Source: JANMEX01 sp043776635
GTDB lineage: Bacteria; Pseudomonadota; Alphaproteobacteria; Rhizobiales; Rhizobiaceae
Length of the DNA stretch: 33,088 nt
Direction: 5' to 3'
NCBI GenBank assembly: GCA_043776635.1
Contig: JAYVRA010000027.1
Span: forward strand, 1 to 33,088
Shown: positions 15,713 to 24,383 of the stretch, one piece after another
How positions within the stretch are numbered: position 1 is the stretch's first letter
How the letters are laid out: each line of letters opens with the position of its first letter
Notes under the pieces: generated by a model
The model's input: only the letters and a program-made list of their open reading frames with translations
What the model was told of the DNA's origin: nothing
Database searches by the model: none
Program-made: the position numbers and the translations under genes

Positions 15713-16086
15713 ACTTAGAGTCTGGACCTGTTAATTTTGATGAAATGGCAGGCAAATGACGAAGATATTCAAGGAAAACAATGCAGGACTGGCCGTGGCC
15801 CGTTCAAGCGATTTGACGCCGTAGAGTGAAGCCAGTCGCCTGTAGGCATCAAAATCAGGCGCTTTTCGGCGATTGCCATGTCGCATAGGCTTGAAGTCGC
15901 ATAAGCTTAAAGTCGCATAGGCTTGAAGTCGCATAGGCTTGAAGTTCCTAAGGCTTTAAGTCACAAAAGTTCGCCACTCGAAGAGGCGATATGAACATGC
16001 CCGCATTTCCTGCACCTTAGCTCTTGGCACTCACCAAAAATCACCTCGACCGTTTCGCCAAAATTAACAGGTTCAAACCCTACTTA
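15713..16086. mobile_element. MITE-like element with 30-base imperfect inverted ends
   Basis: The left end (15719-15748) and the reverse complement of the right end (16050-16079) match at 24 of 30 positions, all differences being transitions. Each outer edge is a 10-base palindrome or near-palindrome (AGTCTGGACC; GGTTCAAACC). The pentamer ACTTA lies at both flanks (15713-15717 and 16082-16086), compatible with a target duplication. There is no transposase inside; the interior holds the A unit, a 16-base tandem repeat and the B unit. The right edge abuts the stop codon of the M16 gene. Confidence 0.6.
15880..15975 (+). repeat. 16-base tandem repeat (about 5-6 units)
   Basis: Units begin at 15880, 15896, 15912, 15928, 15944 and 15960, with consensus GTCGCATAGGCTTGAA. 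Units 1, 3 and 4 are identical, unit 2 has two changes, and units 5 and 6 are degenerate. It lies inside the MITE-like element. Confidence 0.9.
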
Positions 16087-18773
16087 ATTGTAGCCTTATC
16101 ACCGGCATACGACAATGCCATCGGGCTCTTGGCAAGCAACACGGCTTGGCGGTTGACTCCCTCCAAAGTCACCTTTTCAAGGTTGCTCAAGAACAGTTTC
16201 ATATCATCCATTTCAAAACCGGAACTCGCCAAACTACCCATCAATTGTGCGGTTCCCGGTGCCGTATCAAATGCCGCTTGGAACCGTGATTTGGAAGATA
16301 CCATCGCGGTTTGGAACTCCGCGTCAGTGATCGGCTTCGTCGCCAGCTCTGCAACAATCCGCCGGATTTCAGCGATAGAGTCCATTGTATGCGCTGCTTC
16401 CACCGTCGTACCGATGGTCATAATTGTATTGTCCAGCCCCTTATTGCCGCTCTTGGCAGCGCCAATGCCATAGGACCAGCCCTTCTCCTCGCGCAAAACT
16501 TTGCTCAAACGACTATTTAAGTCACCGCCCAGCACGTTCACCACGATATCAAATGCGGCAGATTCCACGGTTCCAGAGCGGGGCGCAGGCATAATCGCAA
16601 TGATAGTCGCCTGCGTCGTACCGGCCACTTGGTTGCTCAGTGTCATATCCTTGATCGCCGGTTTACTTGGAGTTTCAAAGGCCTGGCTGCCCGCACCTGC
16701 GTCAGCCCACTCGACGAAAGCCTTGTCCAGCTTGGCAGCGATGTCAGCAATCGGCATATTGGAAGCGACATAAATCGTCGCCAGATTCGGGTCCATCCGC
16801 TTCAAAAAAAGCCCCTTGGCTTTCTCAATAGTCAGCCCGTCAATCCCAGCCTCATCCAAAACCCGCACTTCCAACGCATTTTCCGGATAAATCGCCTTGC
16901 CGAGGCTCAATCCGGCATAATAGTTCGCCGATTCTTTTTGCGCTTTCAGTCCCGCTTTTTGTCCGTCAATGATCGTCATCCATTCCTTGGCATCAAAGCG
17001 CGGATGCGAAATCGACAGCGCCAAATAGCTGAGCATGTCATCAAAATTCTTCAGCGGTGCCGAGGCGGAAATGCTGGAGCGGTAAGCACTAGCACCACCG
17101 CCCAGCGATATGTTTTTATCCCGTAGCTTTTGGTCAAAATCAATCAATGGCAGATCGCCTGCCCCGCGACTGCCAACATCCATCGCAAGTCCGGCAAGGC
17201 CAACCGGTGCATGAATCGCGCCGCCTTTCACTGTTAAAACAAGTGCCGCATTCACTGCATCGTCAACATGATAGCTCATCAAAGTAGCGCCATTGGCCAG
17301 CTTAATTGTCTCAACCGCCGGGAAAATCGTCGCCGCAGCCGCCCCCGCTTTCAGGTCCGGCATCAACACTTCCGGCCGCACTGCAATCTGCGGCGTCGGG
17401 TCGTTACCGCTCGAATTTGCCAAGGTCGGCGGATAGTCGTTGTTTCGCGGCCCGGGTGTTACAGTCACAATCATGGCATTATCTTTAGTGAATGATTGCA
17501 ATAGCTTAGTCATATTACTGGTGGTAAAACTCTTCGCCTCCCCCACCTCATCGCGCCACGAGCCGGCATCCCCTGTCAGGCTCACCGCACCATCAAGTGC
17601 CATAGCAAAATCCAGCGGCGAGGACGGTACATTATCAAAGTTGGATTCAAGATTTGTGCGATATGTGTCAAGTGATTCCTGCGGTACGCCATCCTTTTGC
17701 ATCTTGGCAACTGCTTCGTTAAGCGACGCCTCAAGCTTTTCCGCGCTCACACCTTGTGCACCCGAAGCGTATATTGTGAACGCGCCGCCATATTGCTTTT
17801 GGTCGTAATAAGCACCGGCAGAGGACGCGACACCGTTCTCCAAAACCAGCTTGTTACCGAGCGACCACTTGCCCACGCCCATGGCGGCGGCAAGCGCGGT
17901 AAGGCGGTTTGCATTTATCCCGTAACCAGCGACTCCCGGCCAGGTCAGCGTCACAATTTGCGTTGGTACTGCGTCAATAAAATTCATCCGCCCCGGCATG
18001 GCAGGCGGCGCAACCGCATCCAAAAAAGCAGGCTTTGCGAACTTTGGAATCAGGCCGAAAGTCTGTTCAATATCAGCCTTGGCTTCCGCCACATCAAAGT
18101 CACCAGCCACGGCAAGATAGGCGTTGGAAGGCACATAAAACTGCCGGTGAAACGCCACCACATCCTCCAGCTTGGCCGCCTTCACGTCCGCGATGGAACC
18201 AATCGTGGCATGGTCATACGGATGCCCTTTCGGGTAAATTGCGACAGACCCTTGAGTCCGCGCCGCGCCGCCGGGCTGATCCAGCACGTTCTGGCGCATC
18301 TCGTTCAGCACCACTTCGCGCTGATTATCCAAGTCTTCTTGTGTCACCGCATTGGCCAAATTCGCCATCCGGTCCGCATCCAACCGCAGCAAAACCGGCA
18401 AAGCGGCCAGTGGCGCAGTCATGTGAAAAACCGTGCCGTCATCCTGCGTAAACGCATTATTCTGCGCTCCGACAGACGAGGCCACCTCATCAAAATTCGG
18501 AATGGATTTCGTGCCTTCAAACATCAAATGCTCAAACAAATGCGCAAACCCGCTATGCCCCGGCGTTTCATTCGCCGACCCCACATCATACTGCACAACC
18601 ACCGCCACATTCTTCGCCGTAGCCGAAGGCGCAAGCACCACTTTAAGCCCGTTATCAAGGGTGAACTGAGTGATAGCAGGTTTCACGCCATCCAGCGCAA
18701 AAACCGGGCTAAGTGATTGTAAAACCAAACCAAACGAAATGAGTAAGCGTGCAGGCAAGCGGCTGATTTTCAT
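16080..18773 (-). CDS. Two-domain M16 zinc metallopeptidase
   Basis: This is an 897-residue secreted or periplasmic peptidase of family M16 (insulinase/pitrilysin). The signal peptide spans residues 1-26 (hydrophobic core LLISFGLVLQSLSPVFA). The inverted zinc motif HXXEH is H78-L-F-E81-H82, and the third ligand is E158, 76 residues on, in VVLNEMRQN. The C-terminal half repeats the M16 fold without a zinc motif and has the R/Y-like substrate-binding region (LREEKGWSYGIGA). It therefore resembles a fused active-plus-inactive M16B pair. Start: ATG at 18773 with GAGGA upstream. A frame extending to 19016 would overlap the endonuclease gene and is rejected. The stop codon TAG directly abuts a repeat element. 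Confidence 0.93.
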   Translation of the reverse strand: MKISRLPARLLISFGLVLQSLSPVFALDGVKPAITQFTLDNGLKVVLAPSATAKNVAVVVQYDVGSANETPGHSGFAHLFEHLMFEGTKSIPNFDEVASSVGAQNNAFTQDDGTVFHMTAPLAALPVLLRLDADRMANLANAVTQEDLDNQREVVLNEMRQNVLDQPGGAARTQGSVAIYPKGHPYDHATIGSIADVKAAKLEDVVAFHRQFYVPSNAYLAVAGDFDVAEAKADIEQTFGLIPKFAKPAFLDAVAPPAMPGRMNFIDAVPTQIVTLTWPGVAGYGINANRLTALAAAMGVGKWSLGNKLVLENGVASSAGAYYDQKQYGGAFTIYASGAQGVSAEKLEASLNEAVAKMQKDGVPQESLDTYRTNLESNFDNVPSSPLDFAMALDGAVSLTGDAGSWRDEVGEAKSFTTSNMTKLLQSFTKDNAMIVTVTPGPRNNDYPPTLANSSGNDPTPQIAVRPEVLMPDLKAGAAAATIFPAVETIKLANGATLMSYHVDDAVNAALVLTVKGGAIHAPVGLAGLAMDVGSRGAGDLPLIDFDQKLRDKNISLGGGASAYRSSISASAPLKNFDDMLSYLALSISHPRFDAKEWMTIIDGQKAGLKAQKESANYYAGLSLGKAIYPENALEVRVLDEAGIDGLTIEKAKGLFLKRMDPNLATIYVASNMPIADIAAKLDKAFVEWADAGAGSQAFETPSKPAIKDMTLSNQVAGTTQATIIAIMPAPRSGTVESAAFDIVVNVLGGDLNSRLSKVLREEKGWSYGIGAAKSGNKGLDNTIMTIGTTVEAAHTMDSIAEIRRIVAELATKPITDAEFQTAMVSSKSRFQAAFDTAPGTAQLMGSLASSGFEMDDMKLFLSNLEKVTLEGVNRQAVLLAKSPMALSYAGDKATIK

Positions 18774-18876
18774 GAAATCCTCAAAAGGAAAAGTAGACAG
18801 GAAACGTGGGGTGGAGCAGCAGTAAGGCGAGATTGCGGCGGGGGCTTTTAGGTCAGAATCATAAAAACTAAAACCG

Positions 18877-19749
18877 TCACTTTTGGCTTTTCCCGCTGAA
18901 ATAGCCAACCAAATCAAGTATTTCCTTATCTGCCTCTGAATATCGCCATGAAATAAATTCGTCTTTCTGACATGATGCCAATCCAAACGCATTAATCGCC
19001 ATCTGCGCATAAGCACCGGACAAAATCGCGATATTTTCCCGACTTAAAATATCCTTCGCGCCACCGTTCGCGCGGATACGTTTCATATAGTCGTCTTGGT
19101 CAAACAATAGTCCTTGAACAACCGTCCGGTGAATGACTTTACCAATATTTTCGCGAAAGAATGCCGCTGCACGTTTCACGCCACCGCGCACGGTACGCAA
19201 TTCTCTAAATCTCGCCATATCAATTCCATTGAAGCGGCTTTCGGGTAAAGGCTGCTGCTTAACCATCCAATATATGTTTTCGAACGCCTTCGAACTCACG
19301 CTTCTTTTTGCATCGCGATTTGGTGCATTTAGATATTCTGGTCGAGCAATCATCAATCCCATTGAACAATGGCGATCCTCTGTTGCCACCATAATCAAAA
19401 TACATGGTTCAACATTCTTGAAAGTCTCCGGTGGAATCATCCATGTCTTGGAAACTGTATTTTTGACATCAACATCCATACCCGCGATTCTTAAATCACG
19501 TAAGCCTTTGGGAACATTTAGAAAATCACGTAGATAATGTTCTACCTTCAGGCCGATAAATGTCTTTTCAACATTGTCGAGGTCAGACACTTTGGTACGG
19601 GCGGTACGAACTGGATCAACCACAAAATCGACAGCATCCGACACGATTACAGGGAAAGCTGACGCCAATGCTTGCGCTCCGCCGGATAATCTGGAAATTT
19701 CTGCATGGAGTGGTTGCAGACTGGCATAGTCTATATGAAACCTATCCAT
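18877..19749 (-). CDS. NaeI-family type II restriction endonuclease
   Basis: This 290-residue endonuclease resembles NaeI, a type IIE enzyme cutting GCCGGC after binding a second effector site. Shared stretches by my recollection of NaeI include an E-K-T-x-x-G segment (residues 61-66), IAGMDVDVK (88-96), WMIPPE, PNRDAKR and DDYMKRIRANGGAKDIL. The endonuclease metal and catalytic residues line up as E70, D85, D94 and K96. The ligase-like position that is L43 in NaeI is V43 here. The C-terminal half should be the second (Topo/CAP-like) DNA-binding domain. It starts 2 bases after the methyltransferase stop, so it is translationally coupled and expressed after protection. GCCGGC specificity is inferred. 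Confidence 0.82.
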   Translation of the reverse strand: MDRFHIDYASLQPLHAEISRLSGGAQALASAFPVIVSDAVDFVVDPVRTARTKVSDLDNVEKTFIGLKVEHYLRDFLNVPKGLRDLRIAGMDVDVKNTVSKTWMIPPETFKNVEPCILIMVATEDRHCSMGLMIARPEYLNAPNRDAKRSVSSKAFENIYWMVKQQPLPESRFNGIDMARFRELRTVRGGVKRAAAFFRENIGKVIHRTVVQGLLFDQDDYMKRIRANGGAKDILSRENIAILSGAYAQMAINAFGLASCQKDEFISWRYSEADKEILDLVGYFSGKSQK

Positions 19750-19751
19750 TT

Positions 19752-20723
19752 CTATTCCGCCGCCTGCACCGCGCTGGGTGTGGCTCGCAACAACGCAGCG
19801 GCGATCATTCCGCCAACGGCAGCCGCAACTGGTGGCGGAAATGCATTGCCGACCTGCCTGTACATCGCCGTTTTGCCTCCGGAAAATTGCCAATCTGCCG
19901 GAAACCCTTGCAGCTTGGCAACCATGGGAACAGTTAATCTCGGCATCCCGACAAAGTCTTTGTCAGGGCTGGCTTCTGCAATAGTGCGGCCCTCTACACC
20001 AAGCTCCGCCCAAGCTGTTCGGGCACGCGTGGGCCCGAGGTCAGGCCCGCCATGCTTCTTCGAACCACCAACTATAGTCGGCGCAATCTTCGCCGCCTTG
20101 TCTCGCCACTTTTTTGCACCACGCCAACCGTTCTCTGACATAAGATCAAAAAGCGTTTCACCTACGGACTTCGCGGGGGTCGCACCAACGGGCCAACTGA
20201 AGCCGGCAGAATATTCCCGTTTGATCGCAACCATTACCACTCGCGGGCGCAATTGCGGAACGCCGAAGTCCGAGGCTTGGAATAGTTTCCAATCCACCCA
20301 ATAACCCTTGCGCCGCAAGCGCAACTCAATCCAATCACGATAGCCCGCAAATGACGGGCTGAGCATCCCGCGCACGTTTTCAAACATGATGGCTTTCGGC
20401 AACATGAATTCCGCTATTTCCACACCGCGTGTGAAAAGATTGCGTTCATCTTTTTCGCCCAATTGCTTACCGGCCACAGAAAACGGCGGGCAAGGCAGAC
20501 CACCGGCCAGAAGATCAATTCCATAAAACTCAGAAAAATCATGCGGCTGAAACAGATCATGCTCAAACACCTGCCAATGCGGGCGGTTATTGCGCAATGT
20601 TTGGCAAGCGTGGGCATCATTCTCAAACAAGCCAAGATGGTCAAAGCCAGCCGCTTCGAGCCCCAAAGCTTGACCGCCCGCGCCTGCGCACAGCTCCAGC
20701 GATGTCAAATTACCAAGCCCCAT
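19752..20723 (-). CDS. DNA (cytosine-5) methyltransferase of the NaeI-like system
   Basis: This 323-residue C5-methyltransferase carries motif I LELCAGAGGQALGLE (9-23), the catalytic P-C78 in GGLPCPPFSVAGKQ (motif IV), E115-N-V in FENVRGM (motif VI), QLRPR (157-161, motif VIII), a target-recognition region of about 190-270, and RQVGNAFPPPVA (motifs IX-X). It transfers methyl from SAM to cytosine C5 and would protect host DNA from the adjacent endonuclease. It is first in the R-M operon, which is divergent from uvrB across 206 A/T-rich bases. The ATG at 20723 gives a standard N-terminus with a weak ribosome site. Recognition of GCCGGC is inferred only from the partner. Confidence 0.93.
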   Translation of the reverse strand: MGLGNLTSLELCAGAGGQALGLEAAGFDHLGLFENDAHACQTLRNNRPHWQVFEHDLFQPHDFSEFYGIDLLAGGLPCPPFSVAGKQLGEKDERNLFTRGVEIAEFMLPKAIMFENVRGMLSPSFAGYRDWIELRLRRKGYWVDWKLFQASDFGVPQLRPRVVMVAIKREYSAGFSWPVGATPAKSVGETLFDLMSENGWRGAKKWRDKAAKIAPTIVGGSKKHGGPDLGPTRARTAWAELGVEGRTIAEASPDKDFVGMPRLTVPMVAKLQGFPADWQFSGGKTAMYRQVGNAFPPPVAAAVGGMIAAALLRATPSAVQAAE

Positions 20724-20756
20724 CGAATCAACTCACAAAACCGTCAAACCCAACAC

Positions 20757-20807
20757 TACACTATCCAAAATAGAACATTACATGAACATACAATTTTGTA
20801 TAGTGTA
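20757..20807. promoter_or_regulatory. Inverted repeat in the R-M / uvrB divergent region
   Basis: TACACTAT (20757-20764) and ATAGTGTA (20800-20807) are perfect inverted arms 35 bases apart, in an A/T-rich promoter region. The right arm overlaps TATAGT, a good -10-like hexamer on the plus strand (20799-20804). It could be an operator for the R-M operon or uvrB. Confidence 0.4.
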
Positions 20808-20929
20808 TTTAGAAAAGTTTCTATTCACACAAGTCCAAGCTACCTACCGTTCCCCTCCTGCCATCCCTTGTCAGTATCTCCCCTCACACCGCTCTTCACA
20901 TTTCGCCAGACTCCCGCCATATAGTAACC

Positions 20930-23722
20930 ATGTCCAACTCATCCAAAAAACCGACCGGCTTTGAAGAGTCGCCTCAGGCTGCATTTGATGGCGTGCCTTA
21001 TGAAGGGTCCGTGACGGACTGGGTGCGCGAACTTGAGCGCCGGGCGGCGAAGGAGTCGCGCAAGGCCGACACGCGGGAAATCCGATCAAAAGCGGGCACG
21101 CACCGCGTGACGGTGGAGCGAAAAGCGCAGGCGGAAATTCCGGTTGATCCCAATGATGCGATCCGCGCGGAGAATATCAAAAAGGCAACCACGGGCCGCC
21201 GCGACTCTCAGGAAAAGCGCACCTCGCGTGGCACCTCCGTAGGTGCATCTTCCGGCCCGAAAGCCCGCGCCGCCGCTGGACTGAACCCCATATCCGGCCT
21301 CGAAATTTCGCTTGAAGAAGTGCAGATGATGTCGCCAAATGGTGTCACGGCGACGGTCGAAGCCCTCTCCGCCCTCATCGAATCCGGCAATCCGCTGTTC
21401 AAAAACGGCAAGATGTGGGAGCCGCACCGGCCGGTGCGTCCGGAGAAATCCGAGGGCGGCTTGGCATTTGAAATGGTCACGGATTTCACACCGTCCGGCG
21501 ATCAACCGACCGCCATCAAAGACCTTGTAGAAGGCATCCAGAACAAAGACCGCATGCAAGTGCTGCTCGGCGTCACCGGCTCCGGCAAGACATTCACCGC
21601 CGCGCAAGTGATCCAACAAACCCAGCGCCCTGCGCTGATTCTTGCGCCGAACAAGACGCTGGCCGCCCAGCTTTACGGCGAGATGAAGAGCTTCTTTCCC
21701 AACAATGCTGTGGAATATTTCGTCTCCTATTATGACTATTACCAGCCCGAAGCCTATGTCGCCCGCACCGATACGTTCATCGAAAAAGAAAGCTCTATCA
21801 ACGAGCAAATCGACCGGATGCGCCACTCCGCCACGCGCTCGCTGTTGGAGCGCGATGATGTGATTATCGTCGCCTCGGTATCGTGCATTTACGGTATCGG
21901 CTCGGTGGAAACCTACACCGCGATGACCTTCCAAATGAAGATCGGCGAGCGGCTGGACCAGCGCGCGCTGCTGGCTGACCTTGTGGCCCAGCAATATAAA
22001 CGCCGCGATATGGACTTTGTGCGCGGCTCGTTTCGCGTGCGCGGCGATACCATCGAAATCTTCCCCGCCCACTTGGAAGACCGCGCCTGGCGCATCTCCA
22101 TGTTTGGCGATGAGATTGAAACCATAACCGAATTTGACCCGCTTTCCGGCAAGAAAACTGATGATCTCAAAAGCGTCAAAATCTACGCCAACTCGCACTA
22201 TGTGACCCCGCGCCCTACCCTTCAACAAGCGGTAAAAAGCATCCAGCATGAGCTCCAACAGCGCCTTGCCGAGCTTACCAAAGCGGGCCGCCTGCTCGAA
22301 GCGCAGCGGCTGGAGCAACGCTGCACGTTTGACATTGAAATGCTGGAGGCCACAGGCTCGTGCGCGGGCATTGAGAATTATTCGCGCTATCTCACGGGCC
22401 GCCAGCCGGGCGAGCCGCCGCCCACGCTGTTTGAATATATCCCGGATAATGCGCTGGTGTTTATAGACGAAAGCCACGTCACCATTCCGCAAATTGGCGC
22501 CATGTATCGCGGCGACTTTAAGCGCAAGGCGACGCTGGCCGAATATGGCTTCCGCCTGCCGTCGTGCATGGATAACCGCCCGCTGCGCTTTGAAGAATGG
22601 GACGCCATGCGCCCGCTCACGGTTGCGGTTTCCGCCACGCCTGCCAAATGGGAAATGGAGCAGGCCGGCGGCGTGTTTGCCGAGCAGGTCATCCGCCCGA
22701 CCGGACTGATTGATCCGCCCGTCGAGGTACGCCCCGCCAAGACACAAGTGGACGATGTGCTGGATGAAATCCGCCAGACCACGGCCAAGGGTTATCGCAC
22801 GCTGGTAACGGTTCTCACCAAGCGCATGGCCGAAGACCTCACCGAATATCTACATGAGCAAAGCGTGCGCGTGCGCTATATGCATGCCGATATTGATACG
22901 CTGGAGCGCATTGAAATCTTGCGCGATTTGCGCCTTGGCGCGTTTGATGTGCTGGTTGGAATCAACCTGCTCCGCGAAGGGCTGGACATTCCGGAATGTG
23001 CGCTGGTCGCCATTTTGGATGCAGATAAAGAAGGCTTCCTGCGCTCGGAAACATCGCTGGTGCAAACCATTGGCCGCGCGGCTCGTAACGTGGATGGCAA
23101 GGTCGTGCTCTATGCCGATCAGATCACCGGTTCGATGGAACGCGCCATGGCCGAAACCACGCGCCGCCGCGATAAGCAGCACGCCTATAATCTTGAGCAC
23201 GGCATCACGCCGGAAAGCATCAAGAAAAACATCGGCGATATCCTGAGCTCCGTCTATGAGCGCGATCATGTCCGCGCCGACATCACCGGCTTCGGCGGTG
23301 ACCAAGGCGCGATGATGGGCAATAATCTTGCCGCGCATGTATCTGCCATGGAAAAGCAAATGCGCGAGGCCGCCACCGATCTGGATTTCGAAACCGCCGC
23401 ACGCCTGCGCGACGAAATCAAACGGCTGCGCGAAATGGAACTGGCAATCGCCGACGATCCGCTGGCCCGCGAAATCGAAGGCAGCACCCCGTCCCGTGGC
23501 CGCACACCCGCCGAACAAGGCGGCGGACTTTTCAAGAAAAACAGCCTCGACGAAATGACGGTTGGACGGACAGAAGTCCCGCTCGGCGGACCGGTGCCGA
23601 AACGCCCGACAGGCGATTTAGAGCCACGCCGTGGCAAGGTTGGCGCCGGGAGTTATGAGGATGCCAGCGATTTGAAACGGCAGAAGCGACGGCCGGGGAA
23701 AACGGGTAGGCCGGGGAGATGA
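20930..23722 (+). CDS. uvrB: Excinuclease ABC subunit UvrB
   Basis: UvrB is the damage-verification helicase-like subunit of nucleotide excision repair, loaded by UvrA and then recruiting UvrC. The product is 930 residues. About 180 of these are an N-terminal extension typical of Hyphomicrobiales (GFEESPQAAFDGVPYEGSV near the start). Walker A GVTGSGKT is at 214-221, the beta-hairpin YYDYYQPEAYV follows, then the FIDESH motif and helicase motifs VSATP, LREGLDIPE and QTIGRAARN. The C-terminal UVR motif (LDFETAARLRDEIKRLREME) binds UvrC. A basic, low-complexity tail ends in RPGR. No strong ribosome site precedes the ATG at 20930. The stop overlaps the next start by 4 bases. Confidence 0.97.
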   Translation: MSNSSKKPTGFEESPQAAFDGVPYEGSVTDWVRELERRAAKESRKADTREIRSKAGTHRVTVERKAQAEIPVDPNDAIRAENIKKATTGRRDSQEKRTSRGTSVGASSGPKARAAAGLNPISGLEISLEEVQMMSPNGVTATVEALSALIESGNPLFKNGKMWEPHRPVRPEKSEGGLAFEMVTDFTPSGDQPTAIKDLVEGIQNKDRMQVLLGVTGSGKTFTAAQVIQQTQRPALILAPNKTLAAQLYGEMKSFFPNNAVEYFVSYYDYYQPEAYVARTDTFIEKESSINEQIDRMRHSATRSLLERDDVIIVASVSCIYGIGSVETYTAMTFQMKIGERLDQRALLADLVAQQYKRRDMDFVRGSFRVRGDTIEIFPAHLEDRAWRISMFGDEIETITEFDPLSGKKTDDLKSVKIYANSHYVTPRPTLQQAVKSIQHELQQRLAELTKAGRLLEAQRLEQRCTFDIEMLEATGSCAGIENYSRYLTGRQPGEPPPTLFEYIPDNALVFIDESHVTIPQIGAMYRGDFKRKATLAEYGFRLPSCMDNRPLRFEEWDAMRPLTVAVSATPAKWEMEQAGGVFAEQVIRPTGLIDPPVEVRPAKTQVDDVLDEIRQTTAKGYRTLVTVLTKRMAEDLTEYLHEQSVRVRYMHADIDTLERIEILRDLRLGAFDVLVGINLLREGLDIPECALVAILDADKEGFLRSETSLVQTIGRAARNVDGKVVLYADQITGSMERAMAETTRRRDKQHAYNLEHGITPESIKKNIGDILSSVYERDHVRADITGFGGDQGAMMGNNLAAHVSAMEKQMREAATDLDFETAARLRDEIKRLREMELAIADDPLAREIEGSTPSRGRTPAEQGGGLFKKNSLDEMTVGRTEVPLGGPVPKRPTGDLEPRRGKVGAGSYEDASDLKRQKRRPGKTGRPGR

Positions 23723-24285
23723 GGCTTACCTTCGCCCTGCTCCTACTTGCCCTACCCGCCCACGCCGGAACCATCATCAAAACCTACCCGATTTCCGGCG
23801 CCACCGGCCCGGCGCTTTATGCCTCAATTGGTGATAAAGGCCCGCTATTGGGTGGCGGGCGGCGGGCTATGGCTTTTACCAATTGGGATTTGAAATGGAA
23901 GCGCAACTATGTGCCAATCGGCAACACCTGCACTCTGGCTTCCGCCGCGCCGCATCTCACCATCACTATAAACCTGCCCAAACCCGCTACCACGCTCACC
24001 GGCGCGGATGCCGCGCACTGGAAAACTTTCATCACAGGAATTGAAGCACACGAACAGGTCCACGCCGCCGCCATCCGCACCATGGTCGAAACCATAACCC
24101 GCGAAACTGTCGGCCTGACCCAAGACAACGATCCGCAATGCAAATCCATCCGCAAATCCGTGCTCGCCAAAGCCCAATCCGCCAACGAAACCTACAAAGC
24201 CACCAGCCGCGCGTTCGACAAGGTTGAAATGGGAGCGGGAGGCAATGTGAACGGGCTCGTGCTGGGGTTGGTGAATGGGGGGTAG
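23719..24285 (+). CDS. DUF922 putative secreted zinc-dependent protease
   Basis: This is a 188-residue exported protein. The signal peptide spans residues 1-16 (LLLLALPAHA-G). It belongs to the DUF922 family, predicted zinc proteases, with the motif H111-E-Q-V-H115 in GIEAHEQVHAAAI and a tryptophan/lysine-rich N-terminal sheet (NWDLKWKRNY). C71 and C141 might form a disulphide, as suits a periplasmic protein. Substrate unknown. Its ATG overlaps the uvrB TGA (ATGA), so it is translationally coupled to uvrB, though a functional link with DNA repair is not apparent. Confidence 0.85.
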   Translation: MRLTFALLLLALPAHAGTIIKTYPISGATGPALYASIGDKGPLLGGGRRAMAFTNWDLKWKRNYVPIGNTCTLASAAPHLTITINLPKPATTLTGADAAHWKTFITGIEAHEQVHAAAIRTMVETITRETVGLTQDNDPQCKSIRKSVLAKAQSANETYKATSRAFDKVEMGAGGNVNGLVLGLVNGG

Positions 24286-24341
24286 TTAGTAATTGCTTGG
24301 GCACGGAAGGTAAAATGACTATCCACGGGCGATGCCATAAG

Positions 24342-24355
24342 AATTGAATTCAATT
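24342..24355. other. 14-base perfect palindrome
   Basis: AATTGAATTCAATT sits in the 98-base gap between the convergent DUF922 and M41-like genes. No T-run follows, so it is not an obvious terminator. Confidence 0.35.
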
Positions 24356-24383
24356 ACCGTTACTGGCTCAAGGCGTTGACCAC

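Noticed and set aside
15731..15934. Minus-strand frame through the MITE-like element (KAPDFDAYRRLASLYGVKSLERA)
   Set aside because: It looks partly protein-like, but it runs from the tandem repeat into the element end, lacks a ribosome site and ends inside the box; more likely repeat-derived.
17697..18716. 339-codon plus-strand frame inside the M16 peptidase gene
   Set aside because: Arg/His-rich shadow of the minus-strand peptidase, without ribosome site or domain resemblance.
18774..19016. N-terminal extension of the M16 peptidase to 19016
   Set aside because: It would overlap the endonuclease gene and bury a clear signal peptide; ATG 18773 has GAGGA upstream.
21086..22747. 553-codon open frame on the minus strand antisense to uvrB
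   Set aside because: It lies wholly inside uvrB, has composition typical of an antisense frame in a G+C-rich gene (His/Arg/Ala-rich) and matches no family; uvrB motifs are complete on the other strand.
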